Shown: positions 1-6,715 of the stretch, in pieces | Position numbering within the stretch: the stretch's first letter is position 1 | Layout of the letters: every line of letters begins with the position of its first letter | Translations under genes and position numbers: made by a program | NCBI GenBank assembly: GCA_013695115.1 | Contig: JACDBD010000251.1 | Location: 1 to 6,715, forward strand | Reading direction: 5' to 3' | Source of the DNA: Actinomycetota bacterium | Lineage (GTDB): Bacteria > Actinomycetota > Acidimicrobiia > IMCC26256 > JACDBD01 | Length of the DNA stretch: 6,715 bases | The notes under the pieces: generated by a model | The model's input: only the letters and a program-made list of their open reading frames with translations | What the model was told of the DNA's origin: nothing | The model's database searches: none

Positions 1-274
1 GGTTCGGCGCGATCGGGTTGGGCCCGACCCGCAGCAGGTGCCCGTTCAATGCCGCCGGAATCGTTCCTTCGACCGCGAGGTCGGCCACATCGAGCTCGTC
101 GTCGACCGGTGCGTAGTTGCCGCGAAGGAAGCGGGCGCCACTCCCCTCGTTCTCGTCGCCGCCGCCGAGCCCGGCGGCGAGGCGCATCCACGGATCGACC
201 CCGACCGCGGCGAGCGCCCCGCCCGAAAGCGTTCCGGCGAGGAACGCCCGCCGGGACACTCCCCCCGTCGTCAC
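1..274 (-). CDS. Carotenoid oxygenase (RPE65/lignostilbene dioxygenase) family protein, Tat-exported, N-terminal part only
   Basis: The first 91 residues of a gene that continues past the left edge. A twin-arginine signal is seen at residues 7-13 (SRRAFLA), followed by a small-residue hydrophobic stretch (about 14-25). The mature protein then opens with NYAPVDDE (53-60), a VEGTIP segment (68-73) and LLRVGPNP (80-87). This series is the conserved N-terminus of non-haem iron carotenoid/stilbene cleavage oxygenases, where the usual form is RNGPNP. The family splits a double bond with O2 to give two carbonyl products. The four iron-binding histidines lie in the missing part, so activity cannot be judged. 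Start: GTG at 274 has only a weak, close AGTAGG upstream; a second GTG at 259 would give a signal beginning MSRRAF. It begins 20 bases after the aldehyde dehydrogenase stop, so the two are probably one transcript. Family call fairly sure; substrate (carotenoid, stilbene or other) unknown. Export is inferred from the signal. Confidence 0.82.
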   Translation of the reverse strand, partial: MTTGGVSRRAFLAGTLSGGALAAVGVDPWMRLAAGLGGGDENEGSGARFLRGNYAPVDDELDVADLAVEGTIPAALNGHLLRVGPNPIAPN

Positions 275-294
275 CGGCCTACTCGCGGTCGTCC

Positions 295-1716
<1,422 letters not shown>

Positions 1717-1722
1717 CTGTGG

Positions 1723-1733
1723 CCTTCTCTCCT
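1723..1733 (-). promoter_or_regulatory. Ribosome binding site of the aldehyde dehydrogenase
   Basis: On the minus strand AGGAGAGAAGG stands six bases before the ATG at 1716. It is the clearest Shine-Dalgarno sequence in the window and decides this start over the in-frame ATG at 1770. Confidence 0.75.
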
Positions 1734-1737
1734 GGTC

Positions 1738-1764
1738 GGGCTCGCTCGGCGGCCAGGGTACCTG
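1738..1764 (-). repeat. Intergenic element copy A: GAGCGAG / CAGGTACCCTG module
   Basis: Read on the minus strand this is CAGGTACCCTG followed by a GCCGCC-GAGCGAG stretch just before the ribosome binding site of the aldehyde dehydrogenase. The 11-base core (1754-1764) is identical to 2914-2924 upstream of the M48-like gene, and both copies are followed by GAGCGAG-type sequence. The core is itself a short inverted repeat (cagg-gta-cctg). Function unknown. Identical sequence in two unrelated spacers suggests a dispersed repeat family rather than gene-specific regulation. Confidence 0.55.
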
Positions 1765-1783
1765 TTCCATTGGTCGGCTCACT

Positions 1784-1809
1784 CTGCGGCCCGGGATACC
1801 CGGCCGCAG
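1784..1809. repeat. Strong GC hairpin in the M48-like/ALDH spacer
   Basis: The arms ctgcggcccggg (1784-1795) and cccggccgcag (1799-1809) pair over 11 base pairs with one bulged C and a three-base ATA loop. No T-run follows on either side, so it is not a textbook intrinsic terminator. It could weaken read-through from the M48-like gene, protect the mRNA end, or simply be part of the intergenic repeat. Confidence 0.65.
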
Positions 1810-1878
1810 CCCTGCGGGCCGTTCGCCTCCGTGCCGCCGCCTTACGGGCCGCTCGGCCGCCGCCTTACGGGCCGCTCG
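1803..1878. repeat. 23-bp tandem repeat, two exact units plus one diverged unit
   Basis: Two back-to-back identical 23-base units lie at 1833-1855 and 1856-1878 (core cttacgggccgctcg). A third copy at 1803-1825, separated by seven bases, matches at 19 of 23 positions. The first copy overlaps the right arm of the adjacent hairpin. The block is non-coding, starting 20 bases beyond the M48-like stop. A short related sequence (ctacggtcgctccgg) occurs in the next spacer near 2964-2978. The exact duplication suggests recent unit expansion by slippage. Confidence 0.8.
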
Positions 1879-1898
1879 CCGCTCCCGCGCAATCCCGG

Positions 1899-2888
1899 CT
1901 ACCCCTCGGTGGATAGCACCTCTGCGTGCTGCGGTTGCGGCGGATCGCGCAACAGCTCGCGCAACGTGGTGATGCGCTCGTCGAGCGTCGGGCCCCGCCG
2001 ACCGGGGTACTCCAGCCAGAGGGGCGCGGTCGCGGTCGACACCGCGCCGATGACCCGGCCGTCCTGTTGCAGCTTGACGAGCGCGTCGAGCAGCGACCGG
2101 GGATTGCGGGTGAACCGGACCGCCAGCATGTCCTGCTGGGCTGCCTGGCCCCGGAGCGCGAACGCCCGGAGGCGCTGGGCCAACAGCTTCGGCACCCACA
2201 GCCCGATCGTCACACTGAAGCGATCGGTGTTCTCCCACAGCTCGATCGTGTGGCCGGTCACCGCCACCGCCCAGGTCGAGAGGGCGATGTCGCGGCTGGC
2301 GATCCGGCTGATCTCGTACGACAGGATCGCCTCGGTCTCGTTGCGACTCAGGGTGTCGAGCAACCCGCGGGTGACGGCGACGATCGCGGTCTCCGGGCGG
2401 CGGCCGACCGCGAATGCGTTCGGAGCCGGGTCCTCGATCACCGCGAATCGAGGCGGGGGGACGTCGGCGCTGATGGCCAGACCCGAGAGCAGGTTCTCGA
2501 GCTCGCCCTTCGTGCCGGGCGGGGCGACGGTCGCCCCCGTCTCTCGGAGGACCCGGCGCTCGATCCGGCCGAGCCGGAACAGGAGCGTGATCGCGGCAAC
2601 CACAGACCCGGCGAGCACGAAGGCCAGCGCCACGACCGCAGTGATCGGCGACGTGAACACCTCGAACAGGAAGAAGCCGAGGATGTCGGGAAGGGCGCGG
2701 AAGAACGCGGCGAGGAAATTGAAGTCGAGACCCTCGACGAATCCCTCGGCCACCAGCGCGACGATCGAGCCGACGACCACGCAGAAGACGAAGACGATCG
2801 CCGCCAGCCAATAGTTGACGACCGCCAGGATCGCCAGCGCGACGATCCGACGACGGTTCCGTCTGATCGCAGACTCATGAAGAACCAT
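1899..2888 (-). CDS. Membrane M48/HtpX-like protein with degenerate zinc site (probable pseudopeptidase)
   Basis: A 329-residue membrane protein. Two N-terminal hydrophobic regions (about 15-47 and 83-104) precede a domain that follows the HtpX/M48 metallopeptidase pattern: [13 protein letters not shown] (151-163), [13 protein letters not shown] (168-180), then the helix that should hold HEXXH, later [18 protein letters not shown] (256-273) and a C-terminal DERITTL segment. In active members the helix reads HELSH; here residues 191-195 are YEISR, keeping only the glutamate. The usual REYxAD third-ligand motif reads QAAQQD (248-253), with Ala249 where the metal-binding Glu belongs. All three zinc ligands therefore appear lost while the fold signature and open frame are kept, so proteolysis is unlikely. 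A scaffold or regulatory role in the membrane is inference. Start: ATG at 2888 with GAGG four bases upstream. It follows the MFS gene after 109 bases and precedes the ALDH by 182. Confidence 0.82.
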   Translation of the reverse strand: MVLHESAIRRNRRRIVALAILAVVNYWLAAIVFVFCVVVGSIVALVAEGFVEGLDFNFLAAFFRALPDILGFFLFEVFTSPITAVVALAFVLAGSVVAAITLLFRLGRIERRVLRETGATVAPPGTKGELENLLSGLAISADVPPPRFAVIEDPAPNAFAVGRRPETAIVAVTRGLLDTLSRNETEAILSYEISRIASRDIALSTWAVAVTGHTIELWENTDRFSVTIGLWVPKLLAQRLRAFALRGQAAQQDMLAVRFTRNPRSLLDALVKLQQDGRVIGAVSTATAPLWLEYPGRRGPTLDERITTLRELLRDPPQPQHAEVLSTEG

Positions 2889-2892
2889 GTTT

Positions 2893-2924
2893 CCTCGCTC
2901 GCTCGCTGCGGCGCAGGGTACCTG
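2893..2924 (-). repeat. Intergenic element copy B: GAGCGAG / CAGGTACCCTG module
   Basis: On the minus strand CAGGTACCCTG (2914-2924) is followed by GCGCCGCAGCGAGCGAGCGAGG, which supplies the GAGG ribosome binding sequence of the M48-like gene. The core equals 1754-1764. The centre forms a hairpin: gcggcgcagg (2908-2917) pairs with cctgcgtcgc (2921-2930) over ten pairs, one of them G-T, with a GTA loop. Such a stem so close to the start codon could hinder or tune translation initiation; this is inference. Confidence 0.55.
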
Positions 2925-2930
2925 CGTCGC

Positions 2931-2997
2931 GGGCGCTCGCTCGCGGGCGAGTGCCTCCGCTCCCTACGGTCGCTCCGGCACCGCGCGGCGGCTAGGC
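2931..2997. repeat. GC-rich spacer remainder with short inverted repeats after the MFS gene
   Basis: This stretch holds gtgcc (2951-2955) facing ggcac (2977-2981), an inner ctcgc/gcgag pair near 2936-2950, and the duplicated hexamer cgctcc. The ctacggtcgctccgg part resembles the 23-bp repeat unit of the other spacer. No T-run terminator is visible. A second in-frame TAG for the MFS gene lies at 2992-2994. Confidence 0.4.
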
Positions 2998-4296
2998 CTA
3001 CTCCTCGATGAGCGTCCCGACCGCGACCGCGGTCTCGACGATCTCGCGCTCGTCGGCGGGCTCCTCCCGGAGCCGGATGTAGCGGCCGAAGCGCAGGAGG
3101 AGCAGCGAGAAGCCCAGGCACACGAGCCCCGCGCCTGTGAACGTCGTGCGGATGCCGACCCGGTCGACGATTAGGCCGCCGACCAACGCGGTGAACGGGA
3201 TGAACCCGATGAGCGCGGTCATGTGGATCGCCATCACCCGGCCACGCATGGCGTCGGCGACCTCGTGCTGCACCAGCGTGAGCGCGAGCGCCATGTTGGC
3301 GAAGTGGAACCCGCCCACGGCGACGATGATCGCGAGGGCGGGGGCGAACGTAGACACCCGCCCGAGCAGGGCGAGCGCGACCGAGAACGCGATCGCAGTG
3401 GCGACGAACGTGGCCGCCGGTCGGCGCCGCCCGACGCCGGCGAGAGCGAGGATGCCTACGGCCGCGCCCGCGCCCACACCGGCCTGGAGCCAGCCGAAGT
3501 AGTCGCGGCCCACCGACCGGACACCGTCGGCGAGGACGTCGGTCGCGTACACGACCGCCAGCGGCTGGTACACGATCCCGACCGCCATGAGGAAGCCGGT
3601 GGCGACGATGGGCACCGACACCGCCGGCGTCTGGCGCACGAAGCGCAGCGCGGCCCGCATGGCGTCGAGGTTCCGCTCCTCCTCCATCGGTTCCTGCCGG
3701 GGAATCGGCGTCGTCGCCCAGACCGCGATCACCGCCAGGAACGACACCGCGTTCACCCAGAAGACCCACTCCACCCCGGCGGAAGAGATCAGCAACGCAG
3801 CCAGCAGCGGGCCGAAGACCCGGGTGACCGAGTTGGCGGCCGTGCCGAGTGAGATCGCGCTGCTCAACCCGCTGCGGGGTACCACCGTGGGTTGGAGGGC
3901 CTGCATCGCCGGGATCGAGAGCATGAAGCCGATCCCCAGGAAGAAGGACAGCACCGCGATGTTGGCGACGCTGGCGTTGCCGCTGGCGGCGAGAAAGCCG
4001 AGCACCACCGAGCCCACGGCCTGGGCGACCTGGGTGAGGATCAACATCCGGCGCCGATCGAAGCGGTCGGCGAGCACGCCGCCGTAGAGGCTGAAGATCA
4101 ACTGCGGCGCGTAGGTGGCGAAGTACACGATGCCGACCGACTCGGCCTTGCCCGTCAGCTGGAAAGCGAGGAAGGCGCGCCCGATGATCTGCATCCAGTC
4201 GCCCAGTTGCGACACCAGACCCGCGACCCACACCCGCCGGAAGCGCGGGTAGGTGAAGGCGTCGAGCACGGCCGGGCGTTGCACGAGTGCCCGCAC
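2998..4296 (-). CDS. MFS transporter, DHA3/MFS_3 type (EntS-like exporter family)
   Basis: A 432-residue inner-membrane protein with the roughly twelve hydrophobic segments of a major facilitator transporter, for example near 55-70, 88-104, 112-130, 163-195, 228-250, 268-287, 296-340 and 360-402. The cytoplasmic loop after the second segment carries the family motif A as GGVLADRFDRRR (72-83). The start (TYPRFRRVWVAGLVSQLGDWM) and the VADAMRGRVMAI segment (346-357) are typical of the MFS_3 group, which contains proton-driven exporters of siderophores, macrolides and other small molecules. Substrate cannot be read from sequence. The start is GTG at 4296, with no Shine-Dalgarno sequence; GTG at 4284 is an alternative. 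It diverges from the acyl-CoA dehydrogenase gene across 24 bases containing an inverted repeat, and is the first gene of the leftward group. Two in-frame TAG codons (2998-3000 and 2992-2994) end it. Confidence 0.93.
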   Translation of the reverse strand: MRALVQRPAVLDAFTYPRFRRVWVAGLVSQLGDWMQIIGRAFLAFQLTGKAESVGIVYFATYAPQLIFSLYGGVLADRFDRRRMLILTQVAQAVGSVVLGFLAASGNASVANIAVLSFFLGIGFMLSIPAMQALQPTVVPRSGLSSAISLGTAANSVTRVFGPLLAALLISSAGVEWVFWVNAVSFLAVIAVWATTPIPRQEPMEEERNLDAMRAALRFVRQTPAVSVPIVATGFLMAVGIVYQPLAVVYATDVLADGVRSVGRDYFGWLQAGVGAGAAVGILALAGVGRRRPAATFVATAIAFSVALALLGRVSTFAPALAIIVAVGGFHFANMALALTLVQHEVADAMRGRVMAIHMTALIGFIPFTALVGGLIVDRVGIRTTFTGAGLVCLGFSLLLLRFGRYIRLREEPADEREIVETAVAVGTLIEE

Positions 4297-4300
4297 GCTA

Positions 4301-4318
4301 GCTGACTACCCTGTCAGC
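4301..4318. promoter_or_regulatory. Perfect inverted repeat, probable shared operator for the divergent genes
   Basis: gctgac (4301-4306) and gtcagc (4313-4318) form a perfect 6-bp dyad with the six-base spacer taccct. It fills most of the 24 bases between the GTG of the MFS gene (4296) and the ATG of the acyl-CoA dehydrogenase (4321). An 18-bp dyad in this place is what a homodimeric repressor of the TetR, GntR or MarR kind would bind, and it could control both directions. No regulator gene lies in the window, so the factor is unknown. Confidence 0.7.
4307..4312 (+). promoter_or_regulatory. Putative -10 element of a leaderless acyl-CoA dehydrogenase transcript
   Basis: TACCCT fits the actinobacterial TANNNT -10 consensus and ends eight bases before the ATG at 4321. 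That spacing would place the transcription start at the ATG itself. There is no Shine-Dalgarno sequence upstream, which agrees with leaderless translation. The hexamer sits exactly in the operator spacer, so a bound repressor would block it. No clear -35 was seen. Confidence 0.45.
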
Positions 4319-4320
4319 AA

Positions 4321-5535
4321 ATGGATGCCGGTGGGACGGATCCGTTCGCCGAGACCGACGATCAACAGGCGTTGCGTCAGCTCGCGCGCGACGTCGCCGA
4401 GCGCGAGCTGACACCGAACGCGCGCCACTGGGACGAGACCGAGGAGTTCCCCCAGGGATCGTGGGACGCGCTCCGCAAGGCGGACCTGTTCGGCATCACC
4501 ATCACCGAGAAGTACGGCGGGATGGGCATGGGCGACGTCGAGGCTGCGATCGTCCTCGAGGAGTTGGCGCGCGCCGACGTGTCCAGCGCGATCCTGGCCC
4601 AACTGATCTTCAACGGGCCGCCCCGGGCGATCGAACACCTCGGGAGCGACGCCTTGAAGGAGCGCTGGCTCCCGATGGCGGCGTCGGGCGAGGGGCTGTT
4701 CTGCATCGGCATCAGCGAGACCGAGGCGGGCTCGGCGGTCAACCACATGCGGGCCCGGCTCACCGCTGACGGCGACGGCTACCGGCTCAATGCCTACAAG
4801 AACTACGTCACCGGCGGGCACAAGGCGGCCGCCTGCCTGGTGTGGTGCCGGTTCCCCGGGAGCGAAGGGTCCAAGGGCATCGGCGCGGTCGTTGTCGACC
4901 TCACGTCGGACGGCGTGACCATGGCCGGGACCCACGTGAAGATGGGCCTGCGGGGCACGAGCGAGGCGGAGTTGGCGTTCGACGACGTGTACGTCGCGCC
5001 CGAGGACGTGCTGCTCCCGGGCGACCCGGCCGACAGCGAGTCGTTCAAGACGCTCATCGCCCACATCAACCACGAGCGCTGCGGGAACGCCGCGATGTGC
5101 ATAGGAGCCGCGCAGGGATCGCTCGAGTACGCGGTGCGGTACATGAACGAGCGCACCGTGGGCGGTCGGCCGATCGCCGAGCTCCAGGGGCTCCAATGGA
5201 AGGTGGCCGACATGGCCACCCAACTGGAGGGGGCGCGGCTGTTGCTCCTGCGGGCGTTGCACCTCGCGGGACCGCAGGGGACTCCCCCGGCGCTCGAGAC
5301 CGCCATGGCCAAGACCGCGGCCAACCTGGCGGCCAAGTTCGTATGCGACGAGGCCATCCAGCTGCTGGGCGGCTACGGGTACAGCCGCGAGTACCCGGTC
5401 GAGCGTGCCTACCGCGACATCCGGGGGCTGTGCATCGGCGCCGGCACCGTCGAGATCCAGCGCAACTTCGTCGGCTCGCAGGTGGTGCGGGGCAAGACGT
5501 CGGCCAGCCCCGGCTGGCGCAACCCGCTCGTTTGA
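4321..5535 (+). CDS. Acyl-CoA dehydrogenase, IVD/LCAD-type catalytic glutamate
   Basis: A 404-residue FAD flavoenzyme of normal family length, introducing an alpha-beta double bond in an acyl-CoA and passing electrons to ETF. Visible landmarks are the N-terminal helical domain (about 10-120), the FAD/substrate segment CIGISETEAGSAV (128-140), KNYVTGG (160-166), MGLRGTSEAELAFDDVYV (208-225), and the C-terminal helical domain with LLGGYGY (348-354) and IGAGTVEIQR (372-381). In short- and medium-chain enzymes the catalytic base is the Glu of YEGT; here that place is Ala374. Glu252 in NHERCGNAA instead matches the base position of isovaleryl-CoA and long-chain dehydrogenases, which also carry IGAGT. 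The enzyme is therefore expected to be active; a branched or long substrate is possible but not shown. ATG start has no ribosome binding site and is probably leaderless. Its stop overlaps the start of the acyl-CoA synthetase, so they are translationally coupled. Confidence 0.95.
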   Translation: MDAGGTDPFAETDDQQALRQLARDVAERELTPNARHWDETEEFPQGSWDALRKADLFGITITEKYGGMGMGDVEAAIVLEELARADVSSAILAQLIFNGPPRAIEHLGSDALKERWLPMAASGEGLFCIGISETEAGSAVNHMRARLTADGDGYRLNAYKNYVTGGHKAAACLVWCRFPGSEGSKGIGAVVVDLTSDGVTMAGTHVKMGLRGTSEAELAFDDVYVAPEDVLLPGDPADSESFKTLIAHINHERCGNAAMCIGAAQGSLEYAVRYMNERTVGGRPIAELQGLQWKVADMATQLEGARLLLLRALHLAGPQGTPPALETAMAKTAANLAAKFVCDEAIQLLGGYGYSREYPVERAYRDIRGLCIGAGTVEIQRNFVGSQVVRGKTSASPGWRNPLV

Positions 5536-6715
5536 GCGCTCTACGCCCCACGTACCGGCACCCGCGGGCTCGCGACTACCTCGCGCCCGGCGGGCCGTGG
5601 GACATCCCGTCGCTCGACGCGCTCGTGACCGACGCCGCCGCGGGGGCGACCGGCGAGTTGCTGGTCGACGAGTCCGCCGGCGTGCGTCTCGACGGGGCTG
5701 AGCTCGAAGCGCGGGTGGCGGCGCTGGCCGGAGGACTCCGGGCCGCGGGGGTCCGGCGACGCGACGTGGTCGCCTGGCAGGCGCCGAACTGGCACGAGGT
5801 TGTCCTTCTCTATAGGGCGTGCTGGCGGCTGGGCGCGATCGCCGGCCCGGTGCACCACCAGGCGGGCCCCGCCGACGTCGAGGCGATGGTCGGAGTGCTG
5901 GAACCCAAGGTGTGGCTCGCCCCCGACGACCTCCGCGGGCCGTCAGCCACCTTCCCCGAGCTGCTCGAGGGACGTCCGGTGACCCGCTCGGCGGCGCGCC
6001 CCAGCGACCTCGCGGTGGTGCTGTTCACCTCCGGCTCCACCGGTGGTCCCAAGGCGGCGCTGCACACCCAGCGGGGCCTGGCGTACAAGGCCCGGGTGAT
6101 GGCGCAGGCCCACCGGCTGACGCCCGCCGACTCCATCCTGATGCCGGCGCCGCTCGCGCACGTGTCCGGCCTGCTGAACGCGGTGCAGATCCCCGGCGTG
6201 CTGCCCATGCGGGCGGTGCTGATGGCGCAGTGGGACCCGGAGGACGCGCTCGCCACCATCGAGCGCGAGCGGATCACGTTCATGATCGGACCGCCCACGT
6301 TCTTCGTGGCGCTGATGGACGGGACCGGCTTCTCGGCGTCCCGGGTCGAGTCCCTGCGACTGGTTTCCAGCGGCGGCGCCGGCGTCACGCCCGCGTTCGT
6401 CGAACGAGCGAGCACGACCCTCGAGTGCCGGGTGAAGCGCACGTACGGGTCGACCGAGGCGCCGACGGTCACGACCTCCACCCCCGACGACAGCGTCGAG
6501 CGGGCGCGCGAGACCGACGGGCGCGCGACCTCACCGTTCCTCGAGATGCGCACCTCCGAGGGCGGCGAGCTCTGGCTGCGGGGACCCGAGCTGTTCGTCG
6601 GGTACGCCGACCCCGAGCAGACCCGCGCCGCGCTCAGCCGGGGGTGGTTCCGGACCGGTGACCTCGCTCGCGTCGAGGACGGCGGCTGGCTCACGATCGT
6701 CGGGCGCATGAGAGA
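5532..6715 (+). CDS. AMP-forming acyl-CoA synthetase (ANL superfamily), 3' end outside window
   Basis: An open frame of 394 codons plus two bases runs to the right edge without a stop. It shows the adenylate-forming core motifs in order: the phosphate loop LFTSGSTGGPK (164-174), the APLAH segment (206-210), the adenine-binding YGSTEA (305-310), the GELWLRGPELFVGY segment (345-358), and GWFRTGDLA with Asp377 (371-379) leading to the hinge region IVGRM (389-393). The small C-terminal domain with the catalytic lysine is missing because of the window edge. It would activate a carboxylic acid with ATP and CoA. The start is TTG at 5532, which overlaps the dehydrogenase stop as TTGA; the N-terminal residues PTYRHPRARDYLAPGGPWD support starting this early. 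The 4-base overlap points to translational coupling, and the product is a plausible substrate of the upstream dehydrogenase. Substrate class unknown. Confidence 0.93.
   Translation, partial: MSALRPTYRHPRARDYLAPGGPWDIPSLDALVTDAAAGATGELLVDESAGVRLDGAELEARVAALAGGLRAAGVRRRDVVAWQAPNWHEVVLLYRACWRLGAIAGPVHHQAGPADVEAMVGVLEPKVWLAPDDLRGPSATFPELLEGRPVTRSAARPSDLAVVLFTSGSTGGPKAALHTQRGLAYKARVMAQAHRLTPADSILMPAPLAHVSGLLNAVQIPGVLPMRAVLMAQWDPEDALATIERERITFMIGPPTFFVALMDGTGFSASRVESLRLVSSGGAGVTPAFVERASTTLECRVKRTYGSTEAPTVTTSTPDDSVERARETDGRATSPFLEMRTSEGGELWLRGPELFVGYADPEQTRAALSRGWFRTGDLARVEDGGWLTIVGRMR

Noticed and set aside
1784..1809. The hairpin as an intrinsic terminator of the M48-like gene.
   Set aside because: No T-run follows the stem on the minus strand, so it is listed only as a hairpin repeat.
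1803..1878. The 23-bp repeats as a CRISPR array.
   Set aside because: The exact units are directly adjacent with no spacers, there are only three, and no cas gene is nearby.
2993..3000. Palindrome taggccta at the MFS stop as a binding site.
   Set aside because: It is produced by two in-frame TAG codons around GCC and has no supporting context.
2438..4231. A 597-codon minus-strand frame over the MFS and M48-like genes.
   Set aside because: Arg/Pro/Ser-rich shadow in another frame; the MFS frame at 2998-4296 carries clear family motifs.
5434..5451. Acyl-CoA dehydrogenase seeming inactive because the YEGT glutamate is replaced (IGAGT).
   Set aside because: Isovaleryl-CoA dehydrogenase also has IGAGT and uses a glutamate at the position of Glu252, which is present here.
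5810..6709. Open frames on both strands over the acyl-CoA synthetase region (minus 5810-6709, plus 5819-6661).
   Set aside because: No recognisable motifs; the frame starting at 5532 holds every adenylate-forming core motif through to the window edge.

Overview
The window is very GC-rich DNA with dense genes, short spacers, GTG/TTG starts and little untranslated sequence. This points to a high-GC actinobacterium. An Acidimicrobiia-like lineage is my guess from gene style only; no marker gene is present to settle it. All spacers are under 200 bases, so no long gene-free stretch exists.

Left part, minus strand (1-4296): four genes read leftward from about 4300. In transcription order they are an MFS (DHA3/MFS_3-type) exporter at 4296-2998, a membrane M48/HtpX-like protein that has lost its zinc-binding residues at 2888-1899, an NAD(P)-dependent aldehyde dehydrogenase at 1716-295, and the N-terminal part of a Tat-exported carotenoid-cleavage-type oxygenase from 274, cut off by the window edge. 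The last two are only 20 bases apart and probably co-transcribed. The spacers upstream of the M48-like gene (109 b) and of the aldehyde dehydrogenase (182 b) carry related, hairpin-forming sequences in the same order, suggesting a dispersed intergenic repeat family.

Right part, plus strand (4321-6715): an acyl-CoA dehydrogenase with the catalytic glutamate at the isovaleryl-CoA/long-chain-dehydrogenase position, followed with a 4-base TTGA overlap by an AMP-forming acyl-CoA synthetase that runs off the right edge. The two arms diverge from a 24-base gap holding a perfect inverted repeat (gctgac-N6-gtcagc), a likely shared operator over a leaderless promoter.

Read together, the enzymes could form a route in which an unsaturated compound is cleaved by the oxygenase, the aldehyde is oxidised to an acid, the acid is activated to a CoA thioester, and the thioester is desaturated by the acyl-CoA dehydrogenase, with the MFS protein exporting a related compound. 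This pathway is inference from adjacency; each enzyme family assignment is much firmer than the pathway. No RNA gene, CRISPR array, insertion sequence or phage gene was seen.
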